Of a stretch of DNA of 64,000 nucleotides, positions 12,048-25,800 are shown piece after piece. The stretch is from Centropus unirufus. Its lineage: Eukaryota > Chordata > Aves > Cuculiformes > Centropidae. Location: positions 865,322-929,321 of the forward strand of contig VYZI01000258.1 in NCBI GenBank assembly GCA_013397695.1, given 5' to 3'. A program made the position numbers and the translations under genes. Under the pieces are notes generated by a model that ran no database searches, had not been told where the DNA came from, and saw only the letters and a program-made list of their open reading frames with translations. Each line of letters begins with the position of its first letter. Within the stretch, counting starts at the first letter, position 1.

Positions 12048-15000
12048 AAAGTGAGATATAAATTATCTTCTTTCAGAAAGGCTGAGGGGGTGACACCGAA
12101 ACGGAGCAGAGATGGGTGATAGACACTTGGGCCATTTTTGTGCATAGCGAGCAGGTTGTTCTCAGCAATGTGTCACTTGAGTCTCAGATTTGCACATGGT
12201 GCAACCCCATGAGCAAAGACATAGCCAAGCCACCACAGTGGTATGCTTAATAATTTTCAGTGCTAGGGTGCGCTTGATACGGCACTTGCCTGTCTATGTC
12301 CAGCAATGTAGTTATTCCTGCGGGATCCCACTGGCACAAGAAAGGTCTTATTCAGCAGAAAATACCACCTCTGCACTGCCAGATGGCTTAAATCTACAGA
12401 AGTTAGGGAAGGTGTCACATGAACCCTGACCATGCCGTTTCCTTCTCAGCTATGCCACTAGAGAGCACAGGTTCCTTACAACTGTCTTTCCATTTCTTAT
12501 CAACTTGTCATTTTCCACCCTTCTTTCTTCTGGCCTTTTGTTTTCCAGAAGTGCTCTGCATACTGATTTGTTCTGACAAAAGCTGGTATCTATTGTGTTT
12601 GTATTGTTGAAGAAGACAAACATGAAATACTTGGTATTAAACAACTGCACTATACAAGTTAACAACACTGAGTAGCTATAGACCGCTTGTCTCCCAGCCT
12701 CTTCGGATTATATATATATATATGTCCTGAAATACTTATTTTGGTTCTTGGAAAGTTTCACCAGAATAACAACGGGTGCTCAGACTGTAAATGAGAGCAA
12801 TCACATGTTCATTGCTATTCATAATTCTGGTTTTGGTGTCTAATATGTGGGTGGCTAGGAAAAAAAAACAAACCGCTGCTGAATTAATTGCAGCTGCAGC
12901 CTGTGTCATTTGCTGATTTTGTTTTTAAAATCTCCTTTTGGCTGGCACGATTTTGAGATTTCTGTAGTTCCAAAGTAGGACTGTGCAGAGATTAGTATGT
13001 ATTTCAGGTCTTTCTCTGTGTCACGCTGCACTTTCCAGGGTTTAAATTACTTGATTTTGGGGATCATTGCAGTGTTCTTTTCATGTATTTGTTTGGTAAT
13101 ATAATAGGTTGAGGGTAGCATTTTGCCTTCTATGGTTTTCCTTGGTTGGCTTCTGCTTTGATTTTGTAATGATATAAGCAACAAATGAAAGACTTACGCT
13201 GTTGCAAACCTGCTGGCGGAGGATTTTCACTATTGTGAGCTGAACTCCTAGGATATGCCTATGGTTTTTAACGGTCAGGCTTGAAAACCAGGTTGCCCCA
13301 TTGTGCATATCACCAGACCTGTAGGCACAGAACGAGTGAAGTACACCCTTAGGACACAGGAGTATTGTTGTTAGGGAAGTCTGGTGACATGGTGTACCAC
13401 TTCGTTCAGGCAGAGGAATTGGGCTATGGGCTGTGGCCTACGCAGCCTTGTAAATGGAGGGAGGGTGAAATTCCTGTGCATATGCCCTCCCTGAAGGCTG
13501 ATCTTCCATGCCTTAGTAGATGCACTACTGGGATCTGCCTGAGTGACCATCTTTGATCAGAGATGTTTAGGAGCAGAATGGAGAGCAGGATAGACCAGCT
13601 TGTCACCCTGGTGCCCACCACTGGCTACCCATCACTCACAGTGGGACAGAGCCAGGCAGCCTGCCATGTGTATGTGCACTTCCACATCACTGCTCTCATC
13701 CCATGTCAGGGTGTGACATGTGGCAGTCTGGCAGATAGCTTAGCTTCGCAGGATAGTTTGGTGTGAGTCAGGTCAGGTAAAATAATTAATTTACTTCAAT
13801 GAAATAATCTAAGGGGGAGGGAGGAGCCCTTTTGTTACCAGCAAAAAGCTTATCAGGCAAATGGAAGAAATCCTGTGAGTTTAGTATCTGTGAAATTTGT
13901 AAAAATAAGTTTAAGATGGATCACAGACCTTTGTCATTGTCTGCTTCCCAGAATGCTTAGAGTCCTTCCTTCAGGTTGAGCATAAATATTTCCTTCTGGA
14001 TAGGAGCTGAGCGTAGAATATCTCTTTTTGTGTGCTAATTTTATGTAGTAATCTAGTATGCACAAAGCTGCAGCATATGCAATTGCTGTGATCCATATCC
14101 AGTGCATGCACGCACGTTGATTTTAGACAACTGTTGTCAGCTTTCTCTTTAGCATTCTGTTCATTCTTCTTCCCCAGAGGTTTTAGAGTTCTGAATACAG
14201 CTGAGCTCTCCATAATAAGAAGTCATATTTTTTATTTATTTTTTTCATTTTTCCCTGATTCAATCCTGTGTGATTTTTAAACGTGCATACAAATGAGGTT
14301 TGCCCCTCAGTTTCCTGGTAAGTTGCCACAATGGCCAGGAGAGCAGCAGAGGTTCTGCTTCATTGCTCAAGGAAGCTCTAATGTGTGACCAAATGTGGTA
14401 GAGCCCTGTTACAGGAAAAGGTGCACTGTTCCATTTTGTTGCTGCTGCTGTTGCATGAAGGGCTCTAGAAGAGGAATCTGGAGAGAGCAGTGAAAAGGAA
14501 GTGCACAGGTCGGTATTCAGGTCTATGTTGCATCAGTGCAAAGCGGAAGTCTGACAGTGTGTGAAAAAGCATCTTTATTAAAGAGGTTGTGTATTTCACA
14601 GTGCAGACAGAAAAAGTTGTTATTTGTTGCTCTCTACTTTCATCTACATTTACATACTTTAAAAGAAAATAAGCACAGAGCAAATATCTGTTTTCTTATT
14701 ATCTGTTTACTTCTATATTTTCTCTCTCAGTTATTTATCATTTATTTTTAATGATTATGAATAATTCTGGAAGGACTTTGAAGACCAGGCTGTNNNNNNN
14801 NNNNNNNNNNNNNNNNNNNNNNNNNNNNNNNNNNNNNNNNNNNNNNNNNNNNNNNNNNNNNNNNNNNNNNNNNNNNNNNNNNNNNNNNNNNNNNNNNNNN
14901 NNNNNNNNNNNNNNNNNNNNNNNNNNNNNNNNNNNNNNATTTATGCACCTGACTGACATACATTCAAAGCTCAGGTAGGTAAAACAGCTGAACTGTTTCA

Positions 15001-17819
15001 CCGCTAGCGTTTTGAAGTTCCTTGTTGTATGCTGCCCATGCATTAGCTACTGAGTGAGAATCCTTTACATCTTTCAAACTTCAGAGATTTCAATGTATAG
15101 TGATTGGAATATACTCATGATTAACTAAATAATATACTCTACTGAAAAATCCTTGAATTGTGAGGTAAAGGGTGAGTGGGCTGGGGTGACATTGGGAATT
15201 TCCTGCATAGATTATTTGTATGTTGAAGTCAATCAGTCAGAACTGCTGAAGTTTTTATTTCTATCCTTGATAAATTTCAGAAGATTATTGCATAAACATT
15301 TTAATTTTGCTGCTGATCAGTATTTTGACTGAAACAAGATATGTAAAAGGCTTCTACATTTAGCTTGTTCCTCTCCACCTCTAGACTGCAAACTGGTGAG
15401 ATGACATGGAACTGAAGAGAAAGCACAGTATAATTTCCTTTCTATGGTCATATTTTGTCTTTATCATTCTATTTATTTCAGTTAGAGATTATTTGAGTAA
15501 TTGAGGCAAATATTTAACATTTAGTCAAATTTCATTTTGAAAGAATTCCATTTATAGTTCAAATTGCTTTGATGTATTTTTCTGTCTTGATGCCTGTAGC
15601 TGCAGACATCTGCATAAATCTGAAGCAATGATTCTGGTTTTATTTACATTCAATGAACTTAACACTGTGTATCTGTCTGGCCATCTATCTAGCTAAAAAC
15701 CCTCCTTATATTTGTACATTATGTGTATTTTCTTACGGAGGCTTCAGGTACTCAGTGATTTCTTTATTAGTATTAGTATTATTTATGTTAATGTGGACCA
15801 TGTCACATGGTCGGCATCATAGTATCATTTTAAGAGAATAACTGGTCAGGGGACTATCCATTAATTAAACTTCTGAGGGATTCTACTTCACTTGAGATTT
15901 TCTTCAAGGTCCTCCTATATGTAACATACCATGTTTATGTTCCCGATAGAAGAACCTATTTGTGTTGATGATGGGAAATTTTGTCACTGAACTTTCAGCT
16001 TTCATAACCAGCCATTTCGCAGTCACACTAATAAAATGGCAAATGACCCTACAGAAGTGTGTTGAGAAAGGCATGGTAGAATAATTATACTTGTAGAATA
16101 AAGTCTAAAAGAGCTTTATTTGCCATTGAAAATTAATGCAGATGAACTTACTGAGCAAAAGCTAGTGTACTTTTAAAAAGGCAGTGAGGCATTTGTGTCA
16201 GAGAAACTTAAATTCGGTGGCCTTTTGAACCATTCTCCCGTTATCTGTGGAATGTAATTTATTTGTCTTGCAGTACCTTTCTCTCAAGGCTTACTGACCT
16301 GTATCTGGTTTCCTGTGTGTCAGAGCTCCTAGTGGGGAGACCCAGCTCCTGGCAGGACCAGCAGGCTGCTGAGAATAGGTAGTGCAAAGGGCATGTCCTG
16401 AGGTGCCTGGTAGGAAAAGCTGCCAGGCTTGTGTCGGGACATGTACTCTCGGGGAATTTAGGTACTTGCCTCCTGTCTGGAGTTGTTAAGCATTAGGTGT
16501 CTACACCATCCCATTTTGTGCAGAAACACAGCTAAAGGTTTTGTGGTAGTGATTCCCTTTCCTTCGGTACATATGATCCTGCTGTGGTCTTAGGGTTTGA
16601 GATATCAGGATGCTCAAATGTGAGACTGCACAGCACATCCAACCCCACAGCTGAGTGGATCTGGCCTGAAAACAGCTGAATCACTTCTTAAAACATCTGG
16701 ATTGTCCAAACGCCTTCTTGTTTGTTGTTTAGCTGTGGAAGTTTCTAAAATTTGGTTGCACGATCTCTAAATTCTTTTGTGTGCCTGTGACTAACTGTGC
16801 AAGACTGCTTGGTCGCTAGCAGCTTGGATACAGTCTCTGGAGCGGAAACTTAGGTGCTTAAGGGACATGGCTGATTAGAAACGGAGATGTCAAAAGACTT
16901 TTTAATGAGCATTCAATCTTCTGTCTCCTGGGTCAGCTAATGAGTTCCTTTTGTGAAGTGAAACTCATCTGATGTCAGTTGACATAGCTTCATGTATTTT
17001 TCAATGGAATTTTGCTCTAAGTCTATCTTCTAATACAAAGCAGTTGTGAGAATTCTTGCCTCACTGTGGTGTTTCAAGTAAAATGACAGTTGCAGCTGGG
17101 TGAGATTTGCGAGCCACTGAATTGTGAAGGATACATCAAGCCCTTGACATCTAGGATATTTAATCAGTAAAGGAAAAAAAACAGTGTGGGTTTTTTGTTG
17201 GTTTTTTTTTCCAATTGTTAAAGCTGTATATTCAGATCCTCAAATAAATAAATGACTTTCTTACAACTCAAGCTGCCTTGGTGCAACATGTTTTATAACT
17301 AATTTCTGCTCTTGTGCATTCTCCTTCTCAGAATATATTTTTTAAAAAAGGTTAGAGATAATAGAGGAGAATGTCTAGACTAGATTAATTTCCACAGATG
17401 GGTATGACATTGATAAAACAATGTAATTCAATCATGAGTTTATGAACCTGAGCATTTTGTACTGTATGAATGCGTATACTTGCATTCCGATATTTGAAAT
17501 GTTTAAGGTATTACTTAATGGCCTAGGGCAAGGTGACATACAGGTGCATCACCATGGACATCTGCAGATATCAACAGTGAGAAATGCTGTTTGGTCAGTT
17601 TTAAAGCTATATTATTATGCAATGTTTATGATTTTTATGATTATGCAAAGGTTATGGGGTCTACAAAAGCAAAGGCTTAGTGACATCAGGGGGTGCCCTG
17701 GCTTCGCTGAAGCGCTTTGGGACATTGCAGAAATGTTATTTCTCTGCTCCATATTGAGCTCCATGCTTTTCAGCAGCTACACAATTTGAAAATCCAAATC
17801 AGGACCATAGCTCAGCCTA
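12048..17819. other. Intron 2, unique sequence with a (TA)n run and gap 1
   Basis: AT-rich intronic sequence. A (TA)7 microsatellite is at 12709-12722 and an assembly gap at 14794-14938. The stretch 13360-13760 is richer in GC, but its open frames on the two strands simply mirror each other and show no family resemblance. Confidence 0.55.
14794..14938. other. Assembly gap (145 N)
   Basis: An unbroken run of 145 N. Neither flank shows a repeat family that would explain the gap. Open frames drawn across it are meaningless. Confidence 0.99.
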
Positions 17820-18622
17820 GATACACAAAGCGCTAAGGAGCATTAGGGAGATCTGAGCAAGAAATTGACTGGTGGAACCACACCTTGAGCTCACTGAAAC
17901 AAGCACAGAGACAGCCACCAGAAAAAAACTCTCATCAAAGGCCCTTGGCATCCTCCCCTCACCAGGATGCAAGCAGGGACTTAAAGGAAAGTAGTGAGTG
18001 GGGCAGAAAACTAAGCCCCTCCTGGCCCACGCCCCACAGGTGCCACTTCCCAACAGATATACAGCCCTAACTGTGGAAGGTGGACCAGAGGGTAATGTTG
18101 GTGATGATTCATCTACACCAGAGGAGAGGCCAAGATGAGAATGGCACCCCTCTCGGATCACTACAACTGCTACAAGGAGGAAAAGGCGGGTTGTAGTTTA
18201 GGTGAATCCCTGCTGAGGGGTACAAAGGGTCTGGAGTTTGGCTGTCGATGACTACAGGCTGTTCAGAAGAGACAGACCAGGAAGGAAGGGGTGGGGGCAT
18301 TGCCCTCTATATCAGGAAATGGTTGGAGTGTGAAGAGCTGTCTTTAAAGAGTAGTCATGTACAGGCTGAAAGCTTGTGGGTCAGAATAAATAACTGAACA
18401 GCAAAGGAACCCTTGTGATTGGGATATACTACAGGCTACCTGATCTAGGGGAGCCTATTGAAGCCTTCTTCCTCCAGCTATAGGAGGCTTCACATTCACA
18501 AGCTGTCATCCTACTGGGGGACTTCAACCATCCTGACATCTGCTGGAAAAGTAGCATGGAAAAGTAGTAGGCAATCCAGGGGACTCTTAGAGTGCATTGA
18601 AGATAATTTTTTAACCCAGGTA

Positions 18623-18683
18623 ATAGAATCATAGGATTTCTATGTTGGAAGAGACCTCCAGACTCGTAAGAGTCCAACCATTG
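18623..18683 (-). mobile_element. Antisense CR1 3' tail fragment inside the long CR1
   Basis: On the + strand the segment reads ATAGAATCATAGGATTTC, then GTTGGAAGAGACCTCCAGA, then GAGTCCAACCATTG. This is the reverse complement of the terminal 60 bases of a CR1 3' end. It lies between endonuclease-coding pieces of the + strand CR1, so it looks like a separate, extremely truncated CR1 that landed in the opposite orientation. The alternative, a local rearrangement, cannot be excluded. Confidence 0.65.
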
Positions 18684-19645
18684 TGGGGATATTGAGCATC
18701 TCCTCGAGCCCTACCCAAGGACATGCAATACTGGACCTGAAGATCACTGATGCAAATGAGTTTATCAGTGACGTCCAGTGCGGAGGCAGCCTGAGTTGCA
18801 GCGATAACACGCTGATGGATTTCAAGGTCCTGAGGGGTATGGGACAGGTGAGCAGCATAGTCAGGACCCTAAATTTTAGGAAAGCAAAATTCCAGCTCTT
18901 CAGGGAGTAAGTCAGTAGGTCCCCCTTGGATATGGTCAGTAGGAACAAGGGAACAGAACAGGCCTAGAAAATATTTAAGGGTGCTTTCCATAACATGCAA
19001 GAGTTCTCACTCCCCAGTTATAGAAAATGGGGCAGGGTTGGGAGGAGACCTCTATGGCTGAGTTGAGACTTGCTGGTCAAACTGAAGAGCAAAGGGGAAC
19101 TTCACAGGAAATACAAGCAGGGGCAGGTAACCTGGGAAGAGTCTAGGGATGCTGCCTGGTTGTGTAGGGATGGGATCAGGAAGGCCAAGGCACAGCTGGA
19201 GCTGAACTTGGCAAGGAAAATGAGGGCTAACTAAAACGGCTTCTAAAGGTACATTAATCAGAAAAGGAAGGTTAAAGAAAGAGTACTCCCGCTGATGAAC
19301 AAAAATGGTGATCTCATATCAACAGACAAGGAGAAGGCTGAGGTACTTTTTACCTCAGTCTTCACTGACAGCTTCTCTCCTCACCCCTCTTGGTTCAGTG
19401 GACAGCAAGATAGGGACCAGGGGGCGTGAAGTTTCTCTCACTGTAGGAGATTATTGTGATCATCTGAGGAGCCTGAACATATATGTCTGTGGGACCTGAT
19501 GAGACACATCCCAGAGTCCTAAGGGAACTGGCTGATGTGGTTGCCAAGCCACTCTCCATGATATTTGAAAAATCATGTCAATCAAGAGAAGTCCCTGGTG
19601 ACTAGAAGAAGGGTAACATTGTGCCCATTTTAAAAAAGGGTAGAA

Positions 19646-19887
19646 AGTAGTGTTTGCTCTCAGAAGATTACGCAATGTCACGGAAAGGTAGCTTGTAAAT
19701 CCCTCCCCTGCTTGTATGCTGCTCCCTGCTATTTGCATATAACAGGGTATATAAGCTGGGAGCCTGCGTGGGGAGGGTGGAGTCAGAGCATCCACATCAT
19801 ATGTGCTTGTGCGTCTGTTCCCCTAGCCTGGATCGGCTAGAGGATCTGTCGTGAACACGCCAGCAGATGTAGTACTCAGGCTATATA
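19646..19887 (+). mobile_element. LTR-like insertion (242 bp) inside the long CR1, with TAGAA target duplication
   Basis: The CR1 reading GGGTAGAA...GACCCTGGGAGCTACAGAC is split by 242 bp unrelated to CR1. The 5-mer TAGAA occurs directly on both sides (19641-19645 and 19888-19892), and removing the insert plus one copy restores the expected CR1 spacing. The insert has an octamer ATTTGCAT (about 19733), a TATATAA box (19748-19754) and a GC-richer downstream half, which is promoter architecture like that of a short solo LTR. The expected TG...CA ends are not intact (AGTAGTG...CTATATA), so they would have to be mutated. Orientation is inferred from the TATA box. Another class of element with 5-bp duplications remains possible. 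Confidence 0.6.
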
Positions 19888-22800
19888 TAGAAAAAATGAC
19901 CCTGGGAGCTACAGACATGTCAGCCATACCTCTGTGCCTGGGAAGATCATGGAACAGATCCTCCTAGAAGCTATGCTAAAGCTCAAGGAGGATGGGGAGG
20001 AGGTTTGAGACAGCCAGCATGACTTCACCAACCTAGGGGCTTTCTATCATGGGGTAACTGCATCGTGGTTATGATCATGGTTATGTCCACATCACGGACA
20101 TGGGAAAACCAACAGATGTAATCTATGTGGACTTCTTTAAAGCCTTTGACATTGTACCCCACTATGTACTTATCTCTAAATAGAAGAGATATCGATTTTA
20201 TGGTTGGACTGTTTGGTGGATAAGGAGTTGATTAGATGGTCACATTCAGAGTGTAGTGGTTAATGGCGTGATGTTCGGATAGGGACCCATGACAAGTGGC
20301 GTCCCTCAGGAGTCCATATTGGGACCAGTGTTGTTTAGGATCTTGATCAGGGATATAGACAGCGAGATCAAGTGCAAGTGCAAGTTTGCAGATGACACCA
20401 ACCTGAGTGGTGCAGTTATTACACCAGAAGGATGGGATATCATTCAGAGGAACCTGGACAAGTTGGAGAAGTGGGCCTTTCTGCACCTCATGAGGTTCAA
20501 CAAGGCCAAGTTCAAGGTCCTACACCTGAGTGGGGGCAATCTGTGGTTTCAATATAGGATGGGACTGAGAGCAGCCCTGTGGAGAAGGACTTTGGGGTGC
20601 TGATAGATCAGAAGCTTGACATGAGCCAGCAATGCATGCTCACGGCCCAGAAGGCCAACTGTATCCTGGGTGGCATCAGAAGTGTGGCCAGTAGGTTGAG
20701 GGGGGTGATCATCCCCTTCCACTCCTCTCTTATGAGACCCTGCATGGATTAGTGTCTCTAGTTCTGGAATTCTTAATATAAGAAGGATATGGAACTGTTG
20801 GAGTGGGTCCAGAGGAGGGCCACAAAGATGATCAGAGTGCTGGAGCACCTCTGCTATGAGGACAGATTGAGAGTGTTGGAGAAGTTGGAGTCTTGAGAAG
20901 AATCCCTGGAGACCTTGTAGGGGCCTTCCAGTACCTGAAGGGAGCGTACAAGAAAGCTGGGGAAGGACTGTTTGCAAGGGTGTGTAGTGATAGGACAAGG
21001 GGGAATGGCTTTAACTTGGAGAGGGGAAGATTTAGATTAGACATTAGGAAGACATTCTTCACGATGAGGGTGGTGAGGCCCTGGCACAGGTTGCACAGTG
21101 AGGTTGTGGATTCACCCTCCCTGGAAGTGTTCAAGGTCAAATTGGATGGGGCCTTGAGCTGCCTGGTCTAGTGGGAAGTGTCCCTGTGCATGGCAGAGTG
21201 GTTGGAGCTGAATGGTCTTCACAGTCCCTTCCAACCCAAACCATTCTATTATTGTATGATTTTGCATGGTGACCATGCAGTGTGCCATGATCAGGTTCAA
21301 ATTTGGCTTTTAATTAATTTGCATCATTATGACTTAGAAGTGTGATTGCAAACTGTACAGCAGTCACTAGGTCTAACTCCTAGCTGAACTAGCATTTTCA
21401 TTACAAGCAAACAAATCATACCTGTGTTAATTATAGAGTTTTTTCAGGATGTATATAGCCTAGGTTTCTTAATAAAATACCTTTTGGCTGTAGTCTGAAA
21501 ACTAAACACTTGCATATTTGCATGCATAAAGATGAACGAGAGGTTTGTAACATCTGTCTAATTGTCAGTGCGATTTTGAATATGAATTTCTATCCTGATT
21601 AGCATAAATTTACTTCTTTAAAGAGGTTACAGCCAGGGACACTCACTTCAGGATTCAGGATGAGTTCTGCAGAATGTGGGGTCTGTGGTAGATGGTTATC
21701 AACAGGAGATGCAGTGAGCTGTGGGGCCATTGCTGGTCCTATTATGCATATTTTAAAAGCAACTCTCATAGTATTCCAAAAGTAAAAACCTGAGACACAT
21801 CTCATTCCCACTCAGGTGCTCACACACAGCCCCCAGCAGGAGTTGGGGGCAGCTGGCCCATCAGTGTCCCCTCTCAGAATTCTACCCATCCCCAGAATAC
21901 TCCCTGGGCACAGGGTGAGGAGCTGAAAAGGAGCTGATGCTGTATAAGCACTGCGTATCAATAACTAAAGTATTCCTGTGTTCTCTGTGCTGTTCTGGTC
22001 ATGTATCCAAAGCACAGCACTATACAAGCTAATGCAAAGGAAATTAACTGTCCCAGACAAAACCAGTGTGGTATTGTTCTTTCATACCAATAATGCAAGA
22101 AAAATATTAACACATAAACCAAGAGAATGTGTGTCAGTCTGCACTGACAGTGACATTTATGGGAATTTTTCCCTCTACAGGAAGAAGGAAATAAGCTGCT
22201 AATTATTTCACAGCTCAGCAAGCCTCTTTCTCCCCTCAGTAATGACTTTTAAATTGTGAACAATTTCCTTTGAAATCAATAAATTTTGACTGAAATATAA
22301 CCAAGCAAAAAAAAAGAGAAGAAAATATCTTTTAAACTTCTTGTATGCTTCTTTTCCCACATCACAAGACTGTAGATCACTTTGATCCTAAATTGTAATA
22401 ATTCCTACCTACCTGGATTGGCATAAAATCCATGCAATGTCCTGAAGTGTAATTAATGCATGTTAAATATTTATATATGTTCCTAAGATTGCTTTAATTT
22501 ATATACTTTATGTTTTATATAGGTGCAGGCACCAAATTTGTGTGAAATGGATCTTTGCTGAAGTGAGATACCAGAGATCTTTGGGGAAACTCAGGGAAAT
22601 TAGGTCAGGTCAGGATAGCTTTCTGCATTTTAGTCTTCAGAGGATGTATTTACTTGACCAGAAGTTCCTTTACTCCACTGTTTCACTTTAAAACAAACCT
22701 CTGAGCACTTCTGTTCGACAGAGATGGAAAAAAAAAAATGTCTGAGGGAGAATGTGATTTAATTCAGATCTTCCTTTTTAATTTAAGACATCCGGTAGCA

Positions 22801-25800
22801 GTGGGAACTGAGATAAGCAACGAACCTGAAAGAAAGATGAATGACATTTTTATCTTGTAGTGTATTGAAACCATCAGTGCTGAGGCACTTTAATATTAAA
22901 ATATGTGGTCCTATTAACTGTTTTTTTACTGTATAAATTTCTTGAAGGAGACTGTCGATGTGCACCTTCCGAGCCACACTGGGCTGTGGGTTACAACAAG
23001 TCATTTGTCTACTTTCTGGAGGCAGCAGTGGGAATGTCATCCCCCTGGCTCCTATGTGAAGAGTTTCCTCTTATCTGAAAGGGGTGTAAGGTTTATGTAA
23101 ATAGCTGCCACTGGGATGCAGTGGTCATGGTCCCACTCTACTCTGTTCTCTGAACCAAGGCATAGAGTCTCCTAACCTTGTGCCCATTTCAGCAGAAGTG
23201 CTCAGATTCTGCTGTGAAAGTGGCCACTGTCTACTTGTAGAGACACATTTATATATTAAAATATCTGTAGATAGATAACATCTGTAGATATTTGGGTTCT
23301 TTTTCAAAGGAACCTGAGGCTCTTCTGTACAAAGTCGCTCTCAATGTTGAATACCTCTCCCTTTGCAAGAAGCATTTCTAATGCTGTGCCTTCCATATGG
23401 AAGGCATTTTGTGTTCTGAATGTTGGTTTGAGTGCATTTGAAATGCTTTGTCTGACAGGAAGGAGTTATCATGTCTTGAAGATGCTCAAGAGTATGAATT
23501 CAGCTGATCTTCTCTAGGGAAGTGAGATCTTCCACGGTGACTGTTTTGTCTGTGACCTTCGTATACAGGTATATCTGGTTACCCATGATGTATCTAAAAA
23601 GCAGCCCCTTGAGCAAAGTCTGCTAGGTCTCCATATCTTGATCCCAAGCTAGGATCTGAGAACCCGAACAGTTTTTGGGGACATGCATGTTTTATCAGTA
23701 GAGACTTTTTAGAAACGGGTCACATTTCATCTCTTGACTGGTGTGGATCTTCCTCCAATAGTGAAGTGGTGTGGGGGTGGCAGTGAGAAAAGGGTAAACC
23801 AGGACGGGGAGTTAGATAGAGGAATAGGAGGAGCAAAGCTCTAGGGCTGCTGTTACTTCTGCCCTTTCCTGTATGGTCAGTGGGAGGTGGAGTTCGGGTT
23901 GTGTAACCTTAGCTTCCACATTTCTTTGAGTTTTGTACAGGCTACCACACTTTTTTTCTCTCTCTCTACATGTCCTCTGAGTATGAGCACTCCGTTGTTA
24001 ACCTTCCAGGCTTGGGACCACGTAGTCTGTAGGTCTCAAAGCTGCTGCTGATGTCTGAGGCTCTGCGCTACTCATTAACATTTGTTTCCAGAGCTTCACC
24101 ATCAGGGTGGATTTACCCTTCAACAAGTAGCTGTCAAGTGAGAAGTAAAGGAAACAAGTAGAAGGGTAGGTTCAACGTTGGTTTCTTGTCTCAGTTTTGC
24201 TTAATTTAGCCCATATTATGCACAAAGGCTGACAGGCTTATTTCTTTGCTGCTGTGAAACATCTTGTAGTCCTGGGACAGGGTCTTCTGTGTTGGCTGTC
24301 ATCAACATAAACCACCTCTCAGAGCCCAGGCAGACCCCCAGACTAGCAGCTTGCCTGGCTTCCAGGAAAGACCTAGCTCTCATCCTGCCTTTGCCTTCAC
24401 ACTTCTGTCCAGGTGTCCTTCCCCTCAGTCCGCCAGGGATCATAGAAGGCAGCATCAGAGCCTGTACTCTTCTGTGGTTGTGGTGGAAATTATTTATTTC
24501 TGAACTTAACACCTTTTTCAGAGAAGATAGAAAAGCCATTTTCCATTGAAGTAGCCTTACCCATTACTTAGTAGCTCTCACTGTGGGGGTGTCTTGTTTT
24601 TTTTCTTGACAAATTGGTAGTTGTTATTGTGCTTCTTTTAGCAGAAGCAGCACAGTTCAGTACACTGTGAGAGTGAAAAGCAGCTGTTAGACGTAAAAAT
24701 AGAGGCGGCTCATAAAGGCAAAACAGCATTCATGTGTTTTATATATACAGATTCACCCACAGTATTACAGACGGCATTTTCAAGTTCAACTTGTGCTATC
24801 TCCTTCTTCCTGTAAACTTCTTCTCACGCTATCCATTGTGCATGCATTTTTTTATCTGCAAAAGCACCAGCTTAAGATGCTCAATGCAGGTACTGTTTTT
24901 ATTCTAAGTTCCTTTTCCTTGCATGTTGCCTTCTCCTTGGCTTTCTTTGGGGTTTTTGTGCCCCAGTGGAGATTTCAACTTGATGGGGAGGGGAATATGC
25001 ACCTAGTGTTAGGCAGCATTCATCTCCTCTGGCTACAATTCTGCCTTCACACACAGAAAACTCCACAGAGTCAGTCACACAGGTCCTGTGTGAGGACTGA
25101 AAGAAAAGCTATCATACTTTTTTTTGAAAATGATACCTCTGTGTAGCAGTTCCTGGAGAAAGAAACTTTCCGTTTCAGAGGGATAACTGGATGGGTTAAA
25201 CTTCACAGTGTGTTGCCAGTATTAATATGATAACCATGGAAGATTTTTTGAAAGGCTACTTCTACTGTATGCGTAGACGTTTACATAGCCTCTTTGCATT
25301 AGGGGTATGACAGAAAGTTAGTATATTTTAAACACCAGAGTTCCTGTTTTATAGCATATAGTAGTCATCTTTGTTGGCAAAATCAAAAATATTAGTTTTT
25401 GTTTTTTGTGTTTCTCAGCTGTCATGTTCTTCAAATGGTCACAGAACAAATTATTTGTGTAGTGAGTTCAGCATCTTGTGGGAAATGTTTTGTTCTTATA
25501 AGAGCAAGCTTGTAGCACATGCTTGAAAGCCAGAAAACAGCATTTTAACTTTTAGTACCTCAGTTTCACCAGTGTTGGTCAATAGTGTTACTTGACTTCA
25601 TAGTAGTATTCTGAGATTAATTAGATTTTGGTGTTTTATCAATATTAAATTAGAACTGTCAAAGCTTGTCATCATTTTGATAGCTGAGGTCCAGGCAGCA
25701 AGAGTAGTATCAGAACTAGATGAACTCTACTCCTCAGCTGAACACTTCATATTCACTTGCCAAGGCTAGTGTGAAAATTAGCAGGTAATCCACTAATATA

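Larger units (their letters stand above)
17820..21263 (+). mobile_element. CR1 LINE, long degenerate copy with ORF2 remains
   Basis: Fragments of the CR1 ORF2 protein appear in the right order. Endonuclease pieces come first: an RLFRRD-like stretch near 18260, GDFNHPDICW near 18519-18550, GGSLSCSDNTLMDF near 18785-18826 and RTLNFRKAKFQLF near 18860-18900. Then follow KRKVKE and MNKNGD near 19265-19310, and reverse-transcriptase pieces: VDFFKAFDIVPHY near 20129-20167, TSGVPQESILGPVLF near 20292-20336 and FADDTNLSGAV at 20385-20417. The C-terminal block DRTRGNGFNLERGRFRL is at about 20990-21040. The copy ends in CCATTCTATTATTGTATGAT, the CR1 tail. Many frameshifts and stops break the frame, and the catalytic SDH of the endonuclease reads SDN, so the copy is dead. 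The 5' boundary is uncertain by a few hundred bases. Two later insertions interrupt it. Confidence 0.92.

Noticed and set aside
14738..15043. Open frames spanning the 145-N gap
   Set aside because: The frame is kept open only by unknown bases; the real sequence is not known. The same applies to 48094-48351.
19460..19795. 111-codon minus-strand open frame across the CR1/insert junction
   Set aside because: It runs across the junction of the CR1 and the LTR-like insert on the opposite strand, so it cannot be an ancestral gene.
20549..20998. 149-codon minus-strand open frame inside the long CR1
   Set aside because: It is the antisense shadow of CR1 ORF2 sequence, not a gene.
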